Below the pieces are notes generated by a model that was not told where the DNA came from, searched no databases, and saw only the letters and a list, made by a program, of their open reading frames with translations. A stretch of 64,000 nt of DNA. Source: Terrabacter sp. Root85. GTDB lineage: Bacteria > Actinomycetota > Actinomycetes > Actinomycetales > Dermatophilaceae. Positions within the stretch are counted from its first letter, which is position 1; every line of letters begins with the position of its first letter. A program made the position numbers and the translations under genes. Where the stretch lies: assembly GCF_001429185.1 (NCBI RefSeq), contig NZ_LMIW01000008.1, positions 670,056 to 734,055 on the forward strand. The letters are read 5' to 3'. Shown piece by piece: positions 44,114-52,447 of the stretch.

Positions 44114-44191
44114 AGCATCGGTCAACCCCGGGGGGGCAACGGTGGCTTCGATGAAGGGGCGGGCCCGGTGGTTCGGGCCTAGTGTGAGCAA

Positions 44192-46243
44192 ATGAGCCAG
44201 GTGGAGGCGTCCGAGGACGATCTGACCGAGGTCGGCGACCCGCCGCTGCTGGGCTCGTCGGAGCGCAACGTCGCCTTCGCGCTGATCATGGGCGGGATGC
44301 TCTTGGCGGCGCTCGACGGGACGATCGTGGCCACTGCTCTGCCGACGATCGTGGGCGACCTGGGTGGTGCGCAGCACATGAGCTGGGTGGTGACGGCGTA
44401 CCTGCTGACCCAGACCATCGCCACGATCCTCGGTGGCAAGTTCGGGGACCTGTTCGGCCGGAAGTCGATCTTCATCGGCAGCATCGTGCTGTTCACCGTC
44501 GCCTCGATGCTGGCCGGGCTCTCCCACTCGATGACCTGGCTCATCGCGTCACGCGCCCTGCAGGGCATCGGTGGAGGCGGCCTGACCATCACCGCCACGG
44601 CCATGATCGCCGACATCATCCCGTTGCGTGAGCGCGGCAAGTACCAGGGCGCGATGGGCGCGGTCTTCGGGGGAACGACGGTGCTCGGGCCTCTGCTCGG
44701 AGGCTTCTTCACCGACCACCTGTCGTGGCAGTGGGTCTTCTACGTCAACGTCCCGATCGCACTCGTCATCATCCCGTTGGCTGTCAAGTTCCTCCCGTCC
44801 GTGCCGACCTCCGGGCGCCCGATCTTCGACACCTTCGGCATCGTCTTCATCTCGCTCGGGTCGGCCGCGCTGATCCTTGCGACGAGCTGGGGCGGGTCTG
44901 AGTACGGTTGGGGATCGCCGACCATCATCGGGCTGGTCCTCGGGGGCGTCGTGTTCCTGGGCTGCTTCGTCGTGGCCGAACACCGAGCGGCCGAGCCGAT
45001 CCTTCCGCTGAGACTGTTCCGGCGGAACGTGTTCAGCGTGAGCTCGGTTCTCAGCTTCATCGTCGGCTTCGCACTGCTGGGCTGCATGACGTTCCTTCCG
45101 ACGTACCTGCAGTTCTGCCAAGGCGTCAGTGCCACGGTGTCCGGGCTGCGGACACTGCCGATGGTGCTCGGGCTCATCGTGGCGTCGGTGGGTGCCGGCA
45201 ACGTGGTCAGCAAGACCGGCCGCTACCGGGTCTTCCCGATCGTCGGCTCGGTGGTGATGGCGGTCGGGATGTGGTTGCTCTCGCGGCTCGACCAGCACTC
45301 GACGACCCTTGAGACGTCCGGCGCGATGCTCGTGCTCGGTGTCGGCATCGGTCTGTCGATGCAGGTGTTGACGATCATCGTCCAGAACACGGTGGAGTAC
45401 CGCGACCTGGGGGTGGCGACGTCGGGAGTCACCTTCTTCCGGACCATGGGAAGCTCGTTCGGGGCGGCCGCGTTCGGCACGCTGTACGCCAACCAGCTGG
45501 CTCCCAACCTGGCCAAGGCCGTCGTTGCCACCGGCGCGGACCCGACACAGGTCACCTCGCCCGCGGCTGTCCAAGGCCTGCCGCCGGCTCAACAGGCTGC
45601 GGTCGTGGCGGCCTATGCCGACACGCTTCAGTACGTGTTCGCCTCCGCCATCCCCGTCGCCGTGCTGGCCTTCGTGGTCGCGTTGTTCCTCAAGCAGGTC
45701 GCGATGCGCGGGCTGACTCAGCCAGGGGCTTCCGAGATCGGACCGGCCTTCGCGATCCCGGACCAGCGCTCGGCGCAGGAGCAGCTTGAGGGCCAGGTCG
45801 TGCGGATCCTGCGGACTCGGTTGCCCGAGGCCGCCGAGAGGCTGCTGCTGTCCTCCCAGTCCGGGCTCGACGGCGTCCAGGTCTGGACCCTGCGCCAGGT
45901 CGCGATCCAACAGATCCATGTGCACGGCCCGGCAGACCCCTACGACATCGCCTCCTCCCACCGGGTGCCGATGGCCCTGATCCAACCGGCGCTCGACGAC
46001 TGCGTCATGCGCGGGCTGCTCCAGGCGGTGGACAGTCGGGTGGAGCTGACAGACCGGGGTCGCGAGCAGTTCCGAGCCTTCGTGCGAGAGCTCTGGCAGT
46101 GGCTGGTCGTCGAGGTGGAGCTCGCCAACGGAGAGCCGCTCGACGAGCAGGGCCGCGAGGATCTGCGCACCATCGCCCGACGTCAGATGCTCTCCGACGA
46201 CCCCGTCACCGAGCCGAAGGAGCTTGCGCAGGCCGGCGCCTGA
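44192..46243 (+). CDS. DHA2-family MFS drug-efflux transporter with C-terminal winged-helix-like extension
   Basis: The 683-residue protein has 14 membrane helices in about residues 27-510, with the DHA2 signatures LDGTIVATALPTI, GKFGDLFGRKSIF and a motif C-like GAVFGGTTVLGPLLGGFF. It should export drugs or other small molecules in exchange for protons. Beyond the last helix it carries about 170 extra residues with a winged-helix appearance (HRVPMALIQPALDDCVMRGLLQAVDSRVELTDRGREQF) and acidic helices, long compared with the usual family. The extension is cytosolic and could sense drug or regulate the pump. No adjacent regulator is seen. Confidence 0.9.
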   Translation: MSQVEASEDDLTEVGDPPLLGSSERNVAFALIMGGMLLAALDGTIVATALPTIVGDLGGAQHMSWVVTAYLLTQTIATILGGKFGDLFGRKSIFIGSIVLFTVASMLAGLSHSMTWLIASRALQGIGGGGLTITATAMIADIIPLRERGKYQGAMGAVFGGTTVLGPLLGGFFTDHLSWQWVFYVNVPIALVIIPLAVKFLPSVPTSGRPIFDTFGIVFISLGSAALILATSWGGSEYGWGSPTIIGLVLGGVVFLGCFVVAEHRAAEPILPLRLFRRNVFSVSSVLSFIVGFALLGCMTFLPTYLQFCQGVSATVSGLRTLPMVLGLIVASVGAGNVVSKTGRYRVFPIVGSVVMAVGMWLLSRLDQHSTTLETSGAMLVLGVGIGLSMQVLTIIVQNTVEYRDLGVATSGVTFFRTMGSSFGAAAFGTLYANQLAPNLAKAVVATGADPTQVTSPAAVQGLPPAQQAAVVAAYADTLQYVFASAIPVAVLAFVVALFLKQVAMRGLTQPGASEIGPAFAIPDQRSAQEQLEGQVVRILRTRLPEAAERLLLSSQSGLDGVQVWTLRQVAIQQIHVHGPADPYDIASSHRVPMALIQPALDDCVMRGLLQAVDSRVELTDRGREQFRAFVRELWQWLVVEVELANGEPLDEQGREDLRTIARRQMLSDDPVTEPKELAQAGA

Positions 46244-46393
46244 CTGTCGGCACTCTCCATCGGCCCCTGTGCACGGCGAATCCGATCTTGGCGGCCGAGC
46301 AAGCGGCCCCTGAACCTCGTCGGTGGCCCGGCCGGGGGAGTTTGAGTACGGTCCGGTGAAGACGCGCTGCGCGCCTCAAGGGAGAGCAACGAG

Positions 46394-46954
46394 ATGAGAC
46401 CACTTCGATACTCGATCAACGTCACACTCGACGGCTGCTGCCATCACGAGGCGGGGCTACCCCCCGACGAGCAGTCGATGCGCTACTGGACGGCCGAGCT
46501 GGAACGAGCCGATGCCCTGCTGTTCGGCCGGGTGACCTACGAGATGATGGAGTCGGCGTGGCGGCAGCCGGCCACGGGCACGTGGCCTGACTGGATGGAT
46601 GAGTGGCAGATCCCGTTCGCCGAGACCATCAACCGGACGAAGAAGCACGTCGTGTCGAGCACGCTGAGCGGGGTCGACTGGAATGCGGAGCTGGTGCGAG
46701 GCGACGTGGGGCAAGCGGTTCAGCGGCTCAAGCAGGAGCCAGGCGAGGGTCTGTTCGTGGGTGGCGTGACGCTTCCCCTGGCGTTGGCAGATCTGGGACT
46801 GATCGACGAGTACGCGTTCGTCGTGCAGCCGGTCCTTGCCGGACACGGGCCGACCTTGCTCGCCGGTCTGCGCGAGCGCGTCCAGCTGGAGCTCGTGGAT
46901 CGCCAAGAGTTCCGGTCGGGGGCGGTCGCCCTGCGATACCGGCCCAGGCAGTAA
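46394..46954 (+). CDS. Dihydrofolate reductase-like (RibD C-terminal) protein
   Basis: The 186-residue protein has a DHFR/RibD fold: RPLRYSINVTLDG at the start, ELERADALLFGRVTYEMM (NADP-binding loop), KKHVVSSTL, then LFVGGVTLPLALADLGLIDEYAFVVQPVLAGHG and a C-terminal barrel strand. Such proteins reduce unknown substrates with NADPH and differ from true folate reductases in missing the usual folate contacts. It is a monocistronic gene with AAGGGAG before the ATG. Function is not known beyond reductase-like fold. Confidence 0.85.
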   Translation: MRPLRYSINVTLDGCCHHEAGLPPDEQSMRYWTAELERADALLFGRVTYEMMESAWRQPATGTWPDWMDEWQIPFAETINRTKKHVVSSTLSGVDWNAELVRGDVGQAVQRLKQEPGEGLFVGGVTLPLALADLGLIDEYAFVVQPVLAGHGPTLLAGLRERVQLELVDRQEFRSGAVALRYRPRQ

Positions 46955-47079
46955 GGGCTTCACGTGATGTGGCCGCCTGAGAGCCAGTGAAGCCGGTCGA
47001 GCCGTCGTGATCCCGCTGCTCTGGGAGGACGCCGGAAGTCGCCGTTCAGACGTCTCGGTGACGCGCACCCGTCTCTGGG

Positions 47080-48003
47080 TCAATGCGTCCCCGACGGCCC
47101 CTGTGGTGCGCCAGCCCGCGACTTCCCGGTGAGCAGTGTGACCGCGGCGAGGAGACACAGCACGGTGCCACCGATCGCGGGGGCCGAGGCCCACGTGGCC
47201 GTGCCGATCCCGGCGTTCGACTGGAAGCCTCCGCCCACCTCGAGGACGAGCAGGTAGGCGGCGGCAGAGACGTTGGCCGCCGCAGCGAGCACGGCGCCCC
47301 AGGGGCGGCAGAGCCACAGCAGGACGCCGGAGAGGAGGAAGGCCGGCGCGAGAACGCCGAGGTCGAGGGCGTAGACGAGGTGGACCGCCTGCGGTGGCAT
47401 GACGTCGACGGGCAGCAGGCCGGTCACGGCGAACCGGACCGACAGGGTCCCCCAAGCGGCGACGAGCCCCGCCCCGAGCAGCATCGTGAAGGCCGCGACC
47501 AACCGTGCTGGCGGGCCGGTGCGGATCCGAGCAGCCGTGGCTTCGACCCGGAGGCTCGACCCGAGCAGGATCAGGGCGTACGTCGAGGCCGAGAAGGTGG
47601 CGACGTGAAGGAGGAAGACGTCGCTGAACGCGGCGCCGAAGGCGTAGTAGGCGTAGTTGTAGATCCCGTAGAAGAGCAGGCCGAGCCACACGGCGACCGA
47701 CGTGGCCGAGGCGCGGGTTGCGCTGAGGTACAAGCTCAGCGCGAGCGCGGGCACGACGACTGCCAGCGTCACGAGGTCGTTGCCGCGTAGTGCGGCTATC
47801 GCCCAGGCCTGCTCGGGGTAGAGGCCGGGCACGAGCAGTCCCAGAAGAGACTGGACGAGCATCAGGGCGAGGACCAGGACCGAGAGCACGCGGGCAGCGG
47901 TCAGTCGCGGGCCCGCGCGCAGCAGGGCGATCGCGCCTCCGGGGGGTGATCCCGTGCCCCGGACCCTGTTCTCGACCCGACCGGCGACGCGCTGGGCAGC
48001 CAT
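47080..48003 (-). CDS. Multi-spanning membrane protein of unknown function
   Basis: The 307-residue protein has about eight hydrophobic helices (for example VLSVLVLALMLVQSLLGLLVPG, LVTLAVVVPALALSLYLSATRA, AVWLGLLFYGIYNYAYYAFGAAF, LLLHVATFSASTYALILLGSSL). The third segment has a run of tyrosines (GIYNYAYYAFGA) resembling an uncharacterised family of actinobacterial membrane proteins. No catalytic or transport motif is identifiable. ATG 48003 is the start. It converges with the DHFR-like gene, 125 bases apart, and lies 274 bases from the divergent cupin-TPR gene. Confidence 0.7.
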   Translation of the reverse strand: MAAQRVAGRVENRVRGTGSPPGGAIALLRAGPRLTAARVLSVLVLALMLVQSLLGLLVPGLYPEQAWAIAALRGNDLVTLAVVVPALALSLYLSATRASATSVAVWLGLLFYGIYNYAYYAFGAAFSDVFLLHVATFSASTYALILLGSSLRVEATAARIRTGPPARLVAAFTMLLGAGLVAAWGTLSVRFAVTGLLPVDVMPPQAVHLVYALDLGVLAPAFLLSGVLLWLCRPWGAVLAAAANVSAAAYLLVLEVGGGFQSNAGIGTATWASAPAIGGTVLCLLAAVTLLTGKSRAGAPQGPSGTH

Positions 48004-48277
48004 GGGCTACCAACCTCCTCGGCGATGAGGCGTGCGCTCGAGCGGCGCCCCTCAGCGCGCTCCGCGCACGCCTCTTGCTCCACGGTAGCCCGTGGGCGAG
48101 GCAACTCGAGCCGCCCTGTCGGCAGCCTCACACGAGGCACGGATACCCGTCATGCGACTGCCGATGAGCGGCTCCGGCAAAGCGAGTGACCTGCGGTTCC
48201 CGCAACCTTCCGGAAGCCGACCGTCCTGAAGGGCCCGTAACGTGGCAGCAACGCTCGCCATGCGAAGGAGCGGGGCC

Positions 48278-48922
48278 ATGACCGGCTACGCAATCGCCCA
48301 CCTGGATGAGATCGATGAGTTCAGCGACGCAGGGGCCCACTACCGACCTGTCCGCCACCACCTGGGCATCTCGGCCTTCGGGGCCACGGTGTGGACCGCC
48401 CGCACGGCGGGTGACGTCCTCATCAACGAACACGACGAAGACGACCCGACCGCTGACCAGGAACTGTTCCTCGTGCTGCACGGTCATGCGGTGTTCGAGG
48501 TCGACGGGGACCGGGTCGACGCGCCGACCGGCACCCTGGTCTTCGCTCCTCCCGGCACCGGGCGCAAGGCCTCAGCCCTCGAAGGCGACACGACCCTCCT
48601 GGCGATCGAGGGCACGCCAGGAGAGGCCTACGCGGCCCGAGGTTGGGAACTGTGGGCTCCACTGGCCCCCCGGTACCAGGCGGGGGAGTACGCCGAGGTC
48701 GCCGCCCGTCTAGCAGCGTTGGTCCGTGCCAACCCGCAGTACCCCATGTTGTTCTTCAATCTCGCCTGCTGCGAGAGTCAGTGCGGTCGGACGAGCGAGG
48801 CCCTCGAGCACCTCCAGCACGCCATCGAGCTGTCGGACGAGTTCAGGGAGTCGGCAAGGAACGACTCCGACCTGGATCCGATTCGAAACGAGCCGGTGTT
48901 CACGGAACTGATGCGGCCCTAG
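48278..48922 (+). CDS. Cupin-domain protein fused to a TPR-like C-terminus
   Basis: The 214-residue protein has an N-terminal cupin barrel (about 35-125; ELFLVLHGHAVFEVDGDRVDAPTGTLVFAPPG) followed by a helical C-terminus with TPR-like spacing (YAEVAARLAALVRANPQYPMLFFNLACCESQCGRTSEALEHLQHAIEL, about 140-190). The cupin glycine turns and acidic strand are clear, but metal histidines are few, so it may be a binding rather than catalytic domain. GAAGGAG precedes ATG 48278. The next gene follows after 41 bases on the same strand, so they may be co-transcribed. Confidence 0.78.
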   Translation: MTGYAIAHLDEIDEFSDAGAHYRPVRHHLGISAFGATVWTARTAGDVLINEHDEDDPTADQELFLVLHGHAVFEVDGDRVDAPTGTLVFAPPGTGRKASALEGDTTLLAIEGTPGEAYAARGWELWAPLAPRYQAGEYAEVAARLAALVRANPQYPMLFFNLACCESQCGRTSEALEHLQHAIELSDEFRESARNDSDLDPIRNEPVFTELMRP

Positions 48923-48963
48923 CACCCCCGCGACCGACTCGGGTCGTTCGCTAGGTTGCGCCC

Positions 48964-49497
48964 ATGCGGACCATCACCTCGGCGCGACTGGTTCTCAGAC
49001 CATGGGAAGCTCGCGACGCCGACTTCCTCCTCGACCTCGAGGGCCGTTGGGAGGTCGTGCGCTACCTGGGGGTCGACCCCACGACCATGACCTCCCGTAG
49101 CCAGGCGCTCGCCTCGATCGAACGCCGACGCGCCATCAGCGAGCACCCCGTCCACGTCATCTGGGTCATCACCGACCAGGCCGGCGCAAGGCTGGGAAAC
49201 CTTCTGCTCAAACCCATTCCACTGTCAGCAGGGGAAGATCCATCCGACCCTGCGGACGTCGAGATCGGCTGGCACCTGCATCCGGACGCGTGGGGCCACG
49301 GATACGCGACCGAGGCTGCGCGCGCCGCATCCGTCGACGCGTTCGCGCGCGGCCAGAGCCGGATCATCGCCGTGACCCATCCCGACAACCACGCCTCCCA
49401 AGCCGTCTGCCGGCGCATCGGCATGCGCCACCTGGGCGCGACCACCCGCTACATGGACACGTCCTGCGAGCTGTTCGAGCTGACCCGGGACGGGTGA
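48964..49497 (+). CDS. GNAT-family N-acetyltransferase
   Basis: The 177-residue protein shows TSARLVLRPWEARDADFLLDL at the start and VEIGWHLHPDAWGHGYATEAARAASVDAFARG in the middle, where the G-x-G-x-A segment is the acetyl-CoA pyrophosphate loop of the RimJ/RimL-like GNAT group, then VTHPDNHASQAVCRRIGMRHLG at the end. It acetylates a protein N-terminus, amine or small molecule that cannot be identified. It follows the cupin-TPR gene closely on the same strand. Confidence 0.88.
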   Translation: MRTITSARLVLRPWEARDADFLLDLEGRWEVVRYLGVDPTTMTSRSQALASIERRRAISEHPVHVIWVITDQAGARLGNLLLKPIPLSAGEDPSDPADVEIGWHLHPDAWGHGYATEAARAASVDAFARGQSRIIAVTHPDNHASQAVCRRIGMRHLGATTRYMDTSCELFELTRDG

Positions 49498-49635
49498 GCG
49501 CTCCTGCCGCCCGCACGCGGTCGCCGAGCTCTCGGCACCACGTATGCCGTCTCGGCCTCGCCAGGATGTCGACCATTTCGCGGTCGGCCGCCTTTGCGGA
49601 CGTCTCTCGTCCGGATGCGTTTCTAGTGTGGACGT

Positions 49636-50208
49636 ATGACGAGCACCTTCGGCTTCACGCCCGGCCAGCCACCAGAGTGGGACGTCGAGCGCTTCATGCG
49701 GGGCGACGAGGTCGACACCGCCGTGATCACCCTGGAACGCAACCGGTTGACCTTCGCGTGGAAGTGCGCGGACGTCCCCGCTGCGGGGATGAGTCTTCGG
49801 CTCGGGGCGTCCTCGGTGACGCTGGGCGGCCTGCTCAAACACCTGGCCTGGGTCGAGGAGCTCTACTTCCAGCACCGGCTCGCCGGTCGTGCGTTCATGT
49901 CGCCCTTCGAGGCCCTGGACCTCGAGAGGGACTGGGACGACTGGGCCTGGGCCACGGCGGCCGACGACACCCCAGACGCCCTGCGTGCGCTCTGGGTCGA
50001 GACCGTGCACCGCTCCCGGGCGTCGCTGACGGAGGCGTTGTCGCGCGGCGGCCTGGACCAGACGACCCACGACGGGATGAGCCTGCGCCGGTTGCTGGCC
50101 GACATGATCGAGGAGTACGCCCGCCACACCGGACACGCCGACCTGCTCCGCGAGCACGTCGACGGGGCGACCGGCGAAGGCGCTCCGAGCGACTTCCCGG
50201 TGCCCTGA
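49636..50208 (+). CDS. DinB/DUF664 family protein
   Basis: The 190-residue protein has the DUF664/DinB four-helix layout with metal-site histidines in SVTLGGLLKHLAWVEELYFQHRLAG (about 60-84) and RRLLADMIEEYARHTGHADLLREHVDG (about 152-178), the common pattern of actinobacterial thiol-transferase-like DinB proteins. A metal- or thiol-dependent transferase role is known for some relatives, but the substrate here is unknown. The ATG at 49636 has no strong upstream site; it may be translated leaderless or from a weak site. Confidence 0.8.
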   Translation: MTSTFGFTPGQPPEWDVERFMRGDEVDTAVITLERNRLTFAWKCADVPAAGMSLRLGASSVTLGGLLKHLAWVEELYFQHRLAGRAFMSPFEALDLERDWDDWAWATAADDTPDALRALWVETVHRSRASLTEALSRGGLDQTTHDGMSLRRLLADMIEEYARHTGHADLLREHVDGATGEGAPSDFPVP

Positions 50209-50359
50209 GCCCCACGGCTCGGAGTCAGCCACCGCTCACCGCGATGGTGGCGGCGTCCGGTGTCGACGGGACCCAACCGCGAACGGTTGCGACGACGACG
50301 GAAACGGACCGATGTCTCCGAGCCGTCAACCGTGGTGATCGCAGCTATGGTCCCCGTCT

Positions 50360-51067
50360 ATGGACATGCTGAGGGGCGCACAGATCGCCGAGGCCGACCT
50401 GACCGACTGGCGCAAGCTGGCCCAGGGACTGCACGCCCGATACGTGGTCGACGGGTTCGGCACCGGCGTCCGGTTCGTCGCCGCCGTGGGCGAGGCGGGT
50501 GACACGCTCCAGCACCACCCGCACGTGTCGATCGGCACGGAGTGGGTCGACCTCAAGCTGGTCAGCGACGACGCCACCTACCGCGACGACGAAGGCACCG
50601 AGCACGTCGTCGAATGGGTGACGCAGCAGGACGTCGACCTCGCCCGACGGATCACCGAGATCGCCGCCGACCACGGGCTCCGGGCCGACCCGGCGTCGGT
50701 CAGCGACATCGAGCTCGGCCTCGACACCGCGCGCTCGTCGACCATCGCCCCGGTCTGGGCCGCCCTCCTGACGGGGAGTGCCGAGTCCCAGGGGCGCGGC
50801 ACGCCCGGTGACGAGATCCGGGACGCCACGAGGCGCGTGCCCAACCTGTGGTTCGGGGACGCTGACGAGCAGCAGACCACGGGTCAGCGGTTCCACGTCG
50901 AGGTCTACGTCGCGCCCGAGGCGGCCGCGCAACGGATCGCCGCCGTCCTCGCCGCGGGCGGGACCGTCGTCGACGACAGCGATGCACCCGCGCTCACCGT
51001 GATCGCCGACCAGGACGGCAACAGGGGAGTGCTCTGCGTCGACGCGTCCGCGGTGAAGCAGGACTGA
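50360..51067 (+). CDS. Pterin-4a-carbinolamine dehydratase domain fused to a glyoxalase-like domain
   Basis: The 235-residue protein starts with a PCD/DCoH domain (about 10-95): a W-x10-F motif region and the active-site pair His52-His53 followed by P-H (LQHHPHVSIG), with DLKLVSD and GLTQQD-like VTQQDVDLARRI. The second half (about 105-230) is a glyoxalase/VOC-like alpha-beta domain (FHVEVYVAPEAAAQRIAAVLAAGGTVV). The PCD domain dehydrates hydroxytetrahydrobiopterin or stabilises partner proteins; the VOC half may bind a small ligand. The fusion is known in actinobacteria, but its substrate is not. Confidence 0.82.
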   Translation: MDMLRGAQIAEADLTDWRKLAQGLHARYVVDGFGTGVRFVAAVGEAGDTLQHHPHVSIGTEWVDLKLVSDDATYRDDEGTEHVVEWVTQQDVDLARRITEIAADHGLRADPASVSDIELGLDTARSSTIAPVWAALLTGSAESQGRGTPGDEIRDATRRVPNLWFGDADEQQTTGQRFHVEVYVAPEAAAQRIAAVLAAGGTVVDDSDAPALTVIADQDGNRGVLCVDASAVKQD

Positions 51068-51299
51068 CGCTCGAGCCCGGATGACGGGCTGCCCGGGAGG
51101 AGCCGTCGGGGGCGACGGCGAGCAGGTCCTTGTGGCGCGGGCTGAAGGCGCTGGTGCCGGTTTCGGCGGACGTGCGCTGGGCGTCCGCTTCGTCCGTGTT
51201 CGGCCAGGGTTCACGGAAGCGCCACGTCGAGGGCACCACAGCCCTGCGGGACGTCCCTAGCGTCGAGGGGCCAGCCCAGCCCCGAGCGAAGGATCTCCC

Positions 51300-52388
51300 A
51301 TGCACGTACGCCGTCTCCTGGTCAGCCTGGCCCTGACCGGCCCCCTGGCAGCACTGACCCTCGGCCCGAGCGCCGCCGCCACCGCGGTCGCCGCCGCAGG
51401 CTCCCACGCCGTCCTGCCACAGCAGACCCACTTCGACCTGCAGGCGCACCGCGGGGGGATCGGCATGACGACCGAGGAGTCCCTCGAGGGCTTCGCCAAG
51501 GCGATGCGCCTCGGCGTGACGACGCTCGAGCTCGACACGCAGGTCACCAAGGACGAGAAGGTCGTCGTCAACCACGACCGTCAGGTCAGCGCCCAGAAGT
51601 GTCGCGACATGGCCCCGGTCACGGCCGGTGACCCGATGTACCCGTACGTCGGCAAGTACATCAAGGACCTGACCCTCGCCCAGATCCGGACGATGGACTG
51701 CGGCTATCAGCAGCTGCCCGGATTCCCTGAGCAGGAGCGGGTGCCCGGCTTCCGGATGGTCGAGCTGGGGGACGTGCTGAACCTCGTGAAGTCCTACCGC
51801 GCCAAGCAGGTGACCCTCAACATCGAGACGAAGGTCGAAGCCGGCGCGCCCGAGCAGACCGCGCCGCGAGAGCTCTTCGTGCGCCGCGTCTACGAGGAGA
51901 TCCATGCCTCGGGCATCGAGGACCAGGTGACGATCCAGTCCTTCGACTGGGGCGCCCTCAACGTCATGCACCGGCTCGCGCCGACCTGGCCGCTCGTCGC
52001 CCTCACGAACCACGACTTCCTCCAGGTCGGCAAGCCCGGCGCGTCACCGTGGCTCGACGGTGTCGACGCCGACGACTTCGCTGGTGACTTCGTTGCGACC
52101 GCCGCGGCGGCGGTTCCCGGGCTCACGGCTCTCTCGCCGAACTTCGGCTTCCCGCAGAACGGCACGGTCGCCGACCCCGGCTTCCGCTTCTACCCCGACC
52201 GGGCCATGGTCGACGCCGCCCACGCCCGGGGGCTCAAGGTCATCCCTTGGACCTGTGACGACCCGGCCACGATCAGCGCCCTCATGGACCTCGGCGTCGA
52301 CGGCGTCATCACCGACTACCCGAACCGCGTCCGCACGATCATGGCCGACCGCGGCATGCGCCTGCCCAAGGCGTACGCGCCGCGCTGA
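51300..52388 (+). CDS. Exported glycerophosphodiester phosphodiesterase
   Basis: The 362-residue protein has a signal peptide (LLVSLALTGPLAALTLGPSAAATA, about 6-29) and a GDPD barrel. The family signature begins LQAHRGGIGMTTEESLEGF with catalytic His50 and Arg51, and continues LELDTQVTKDEKVVVNHD with Glu and Asp metal ligands and the second His. Near the end is GLKVIPWTCDDPATISALMDLGVDGVITDYPNRV, the usual C-terminal motif. It cleaves glycerophosphodiesters released from phospholipids outside the cell to give glycerol 3-phosphate. It lies 59 bases before an exported phospholipase on the same strand, so they probably act together. Confidence 0.92.
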   Translation: MHVRRLLVSLALTGPLAALTLGPSAAATAVAAAGSHAVLPQQTHFDLQAHRGGIGMTTEESLEGFAKAMRLGVTTLELDTQVTKDEKVVVNHDRQVSAQKCRDMAPVTAGDPMYPYVGKYIKDLTLAQIRTMDCGYQQLPGFPEQERVPGFRMVELGDVLNLVKSYRAKQVTLNIETKVEAGAPEQTAPRELFVRRVYEEIHASGIEDQVTIQSFDWGALNVMHRLAPTWPLVALTNHDFLQVGKPGASPWLDGVDADDFAGDFVATAAAAVPGLTALSPNFGFPQNGTVADPGFRFYPDRAMVDAAHARGLKVIPWTCDDPATISALMDLGVDGVITDYPNRVRTIMADRGMRLPKAYAPR

Positions 52389-52447
52389 GCCACCCGGCAT
52401 ACGCCATCGCTCACCCTGCCCGAATCCCCAGACCACCAGGAGTTCCC

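Noticed and set aside
43451-50208. A genomic island spanning the single-gene units
   Set aside because: Codon choice is slightly less biased in a few genes, but no integrase, direct repeat, tRNA or attachment site was seen, so transfer is not supported.
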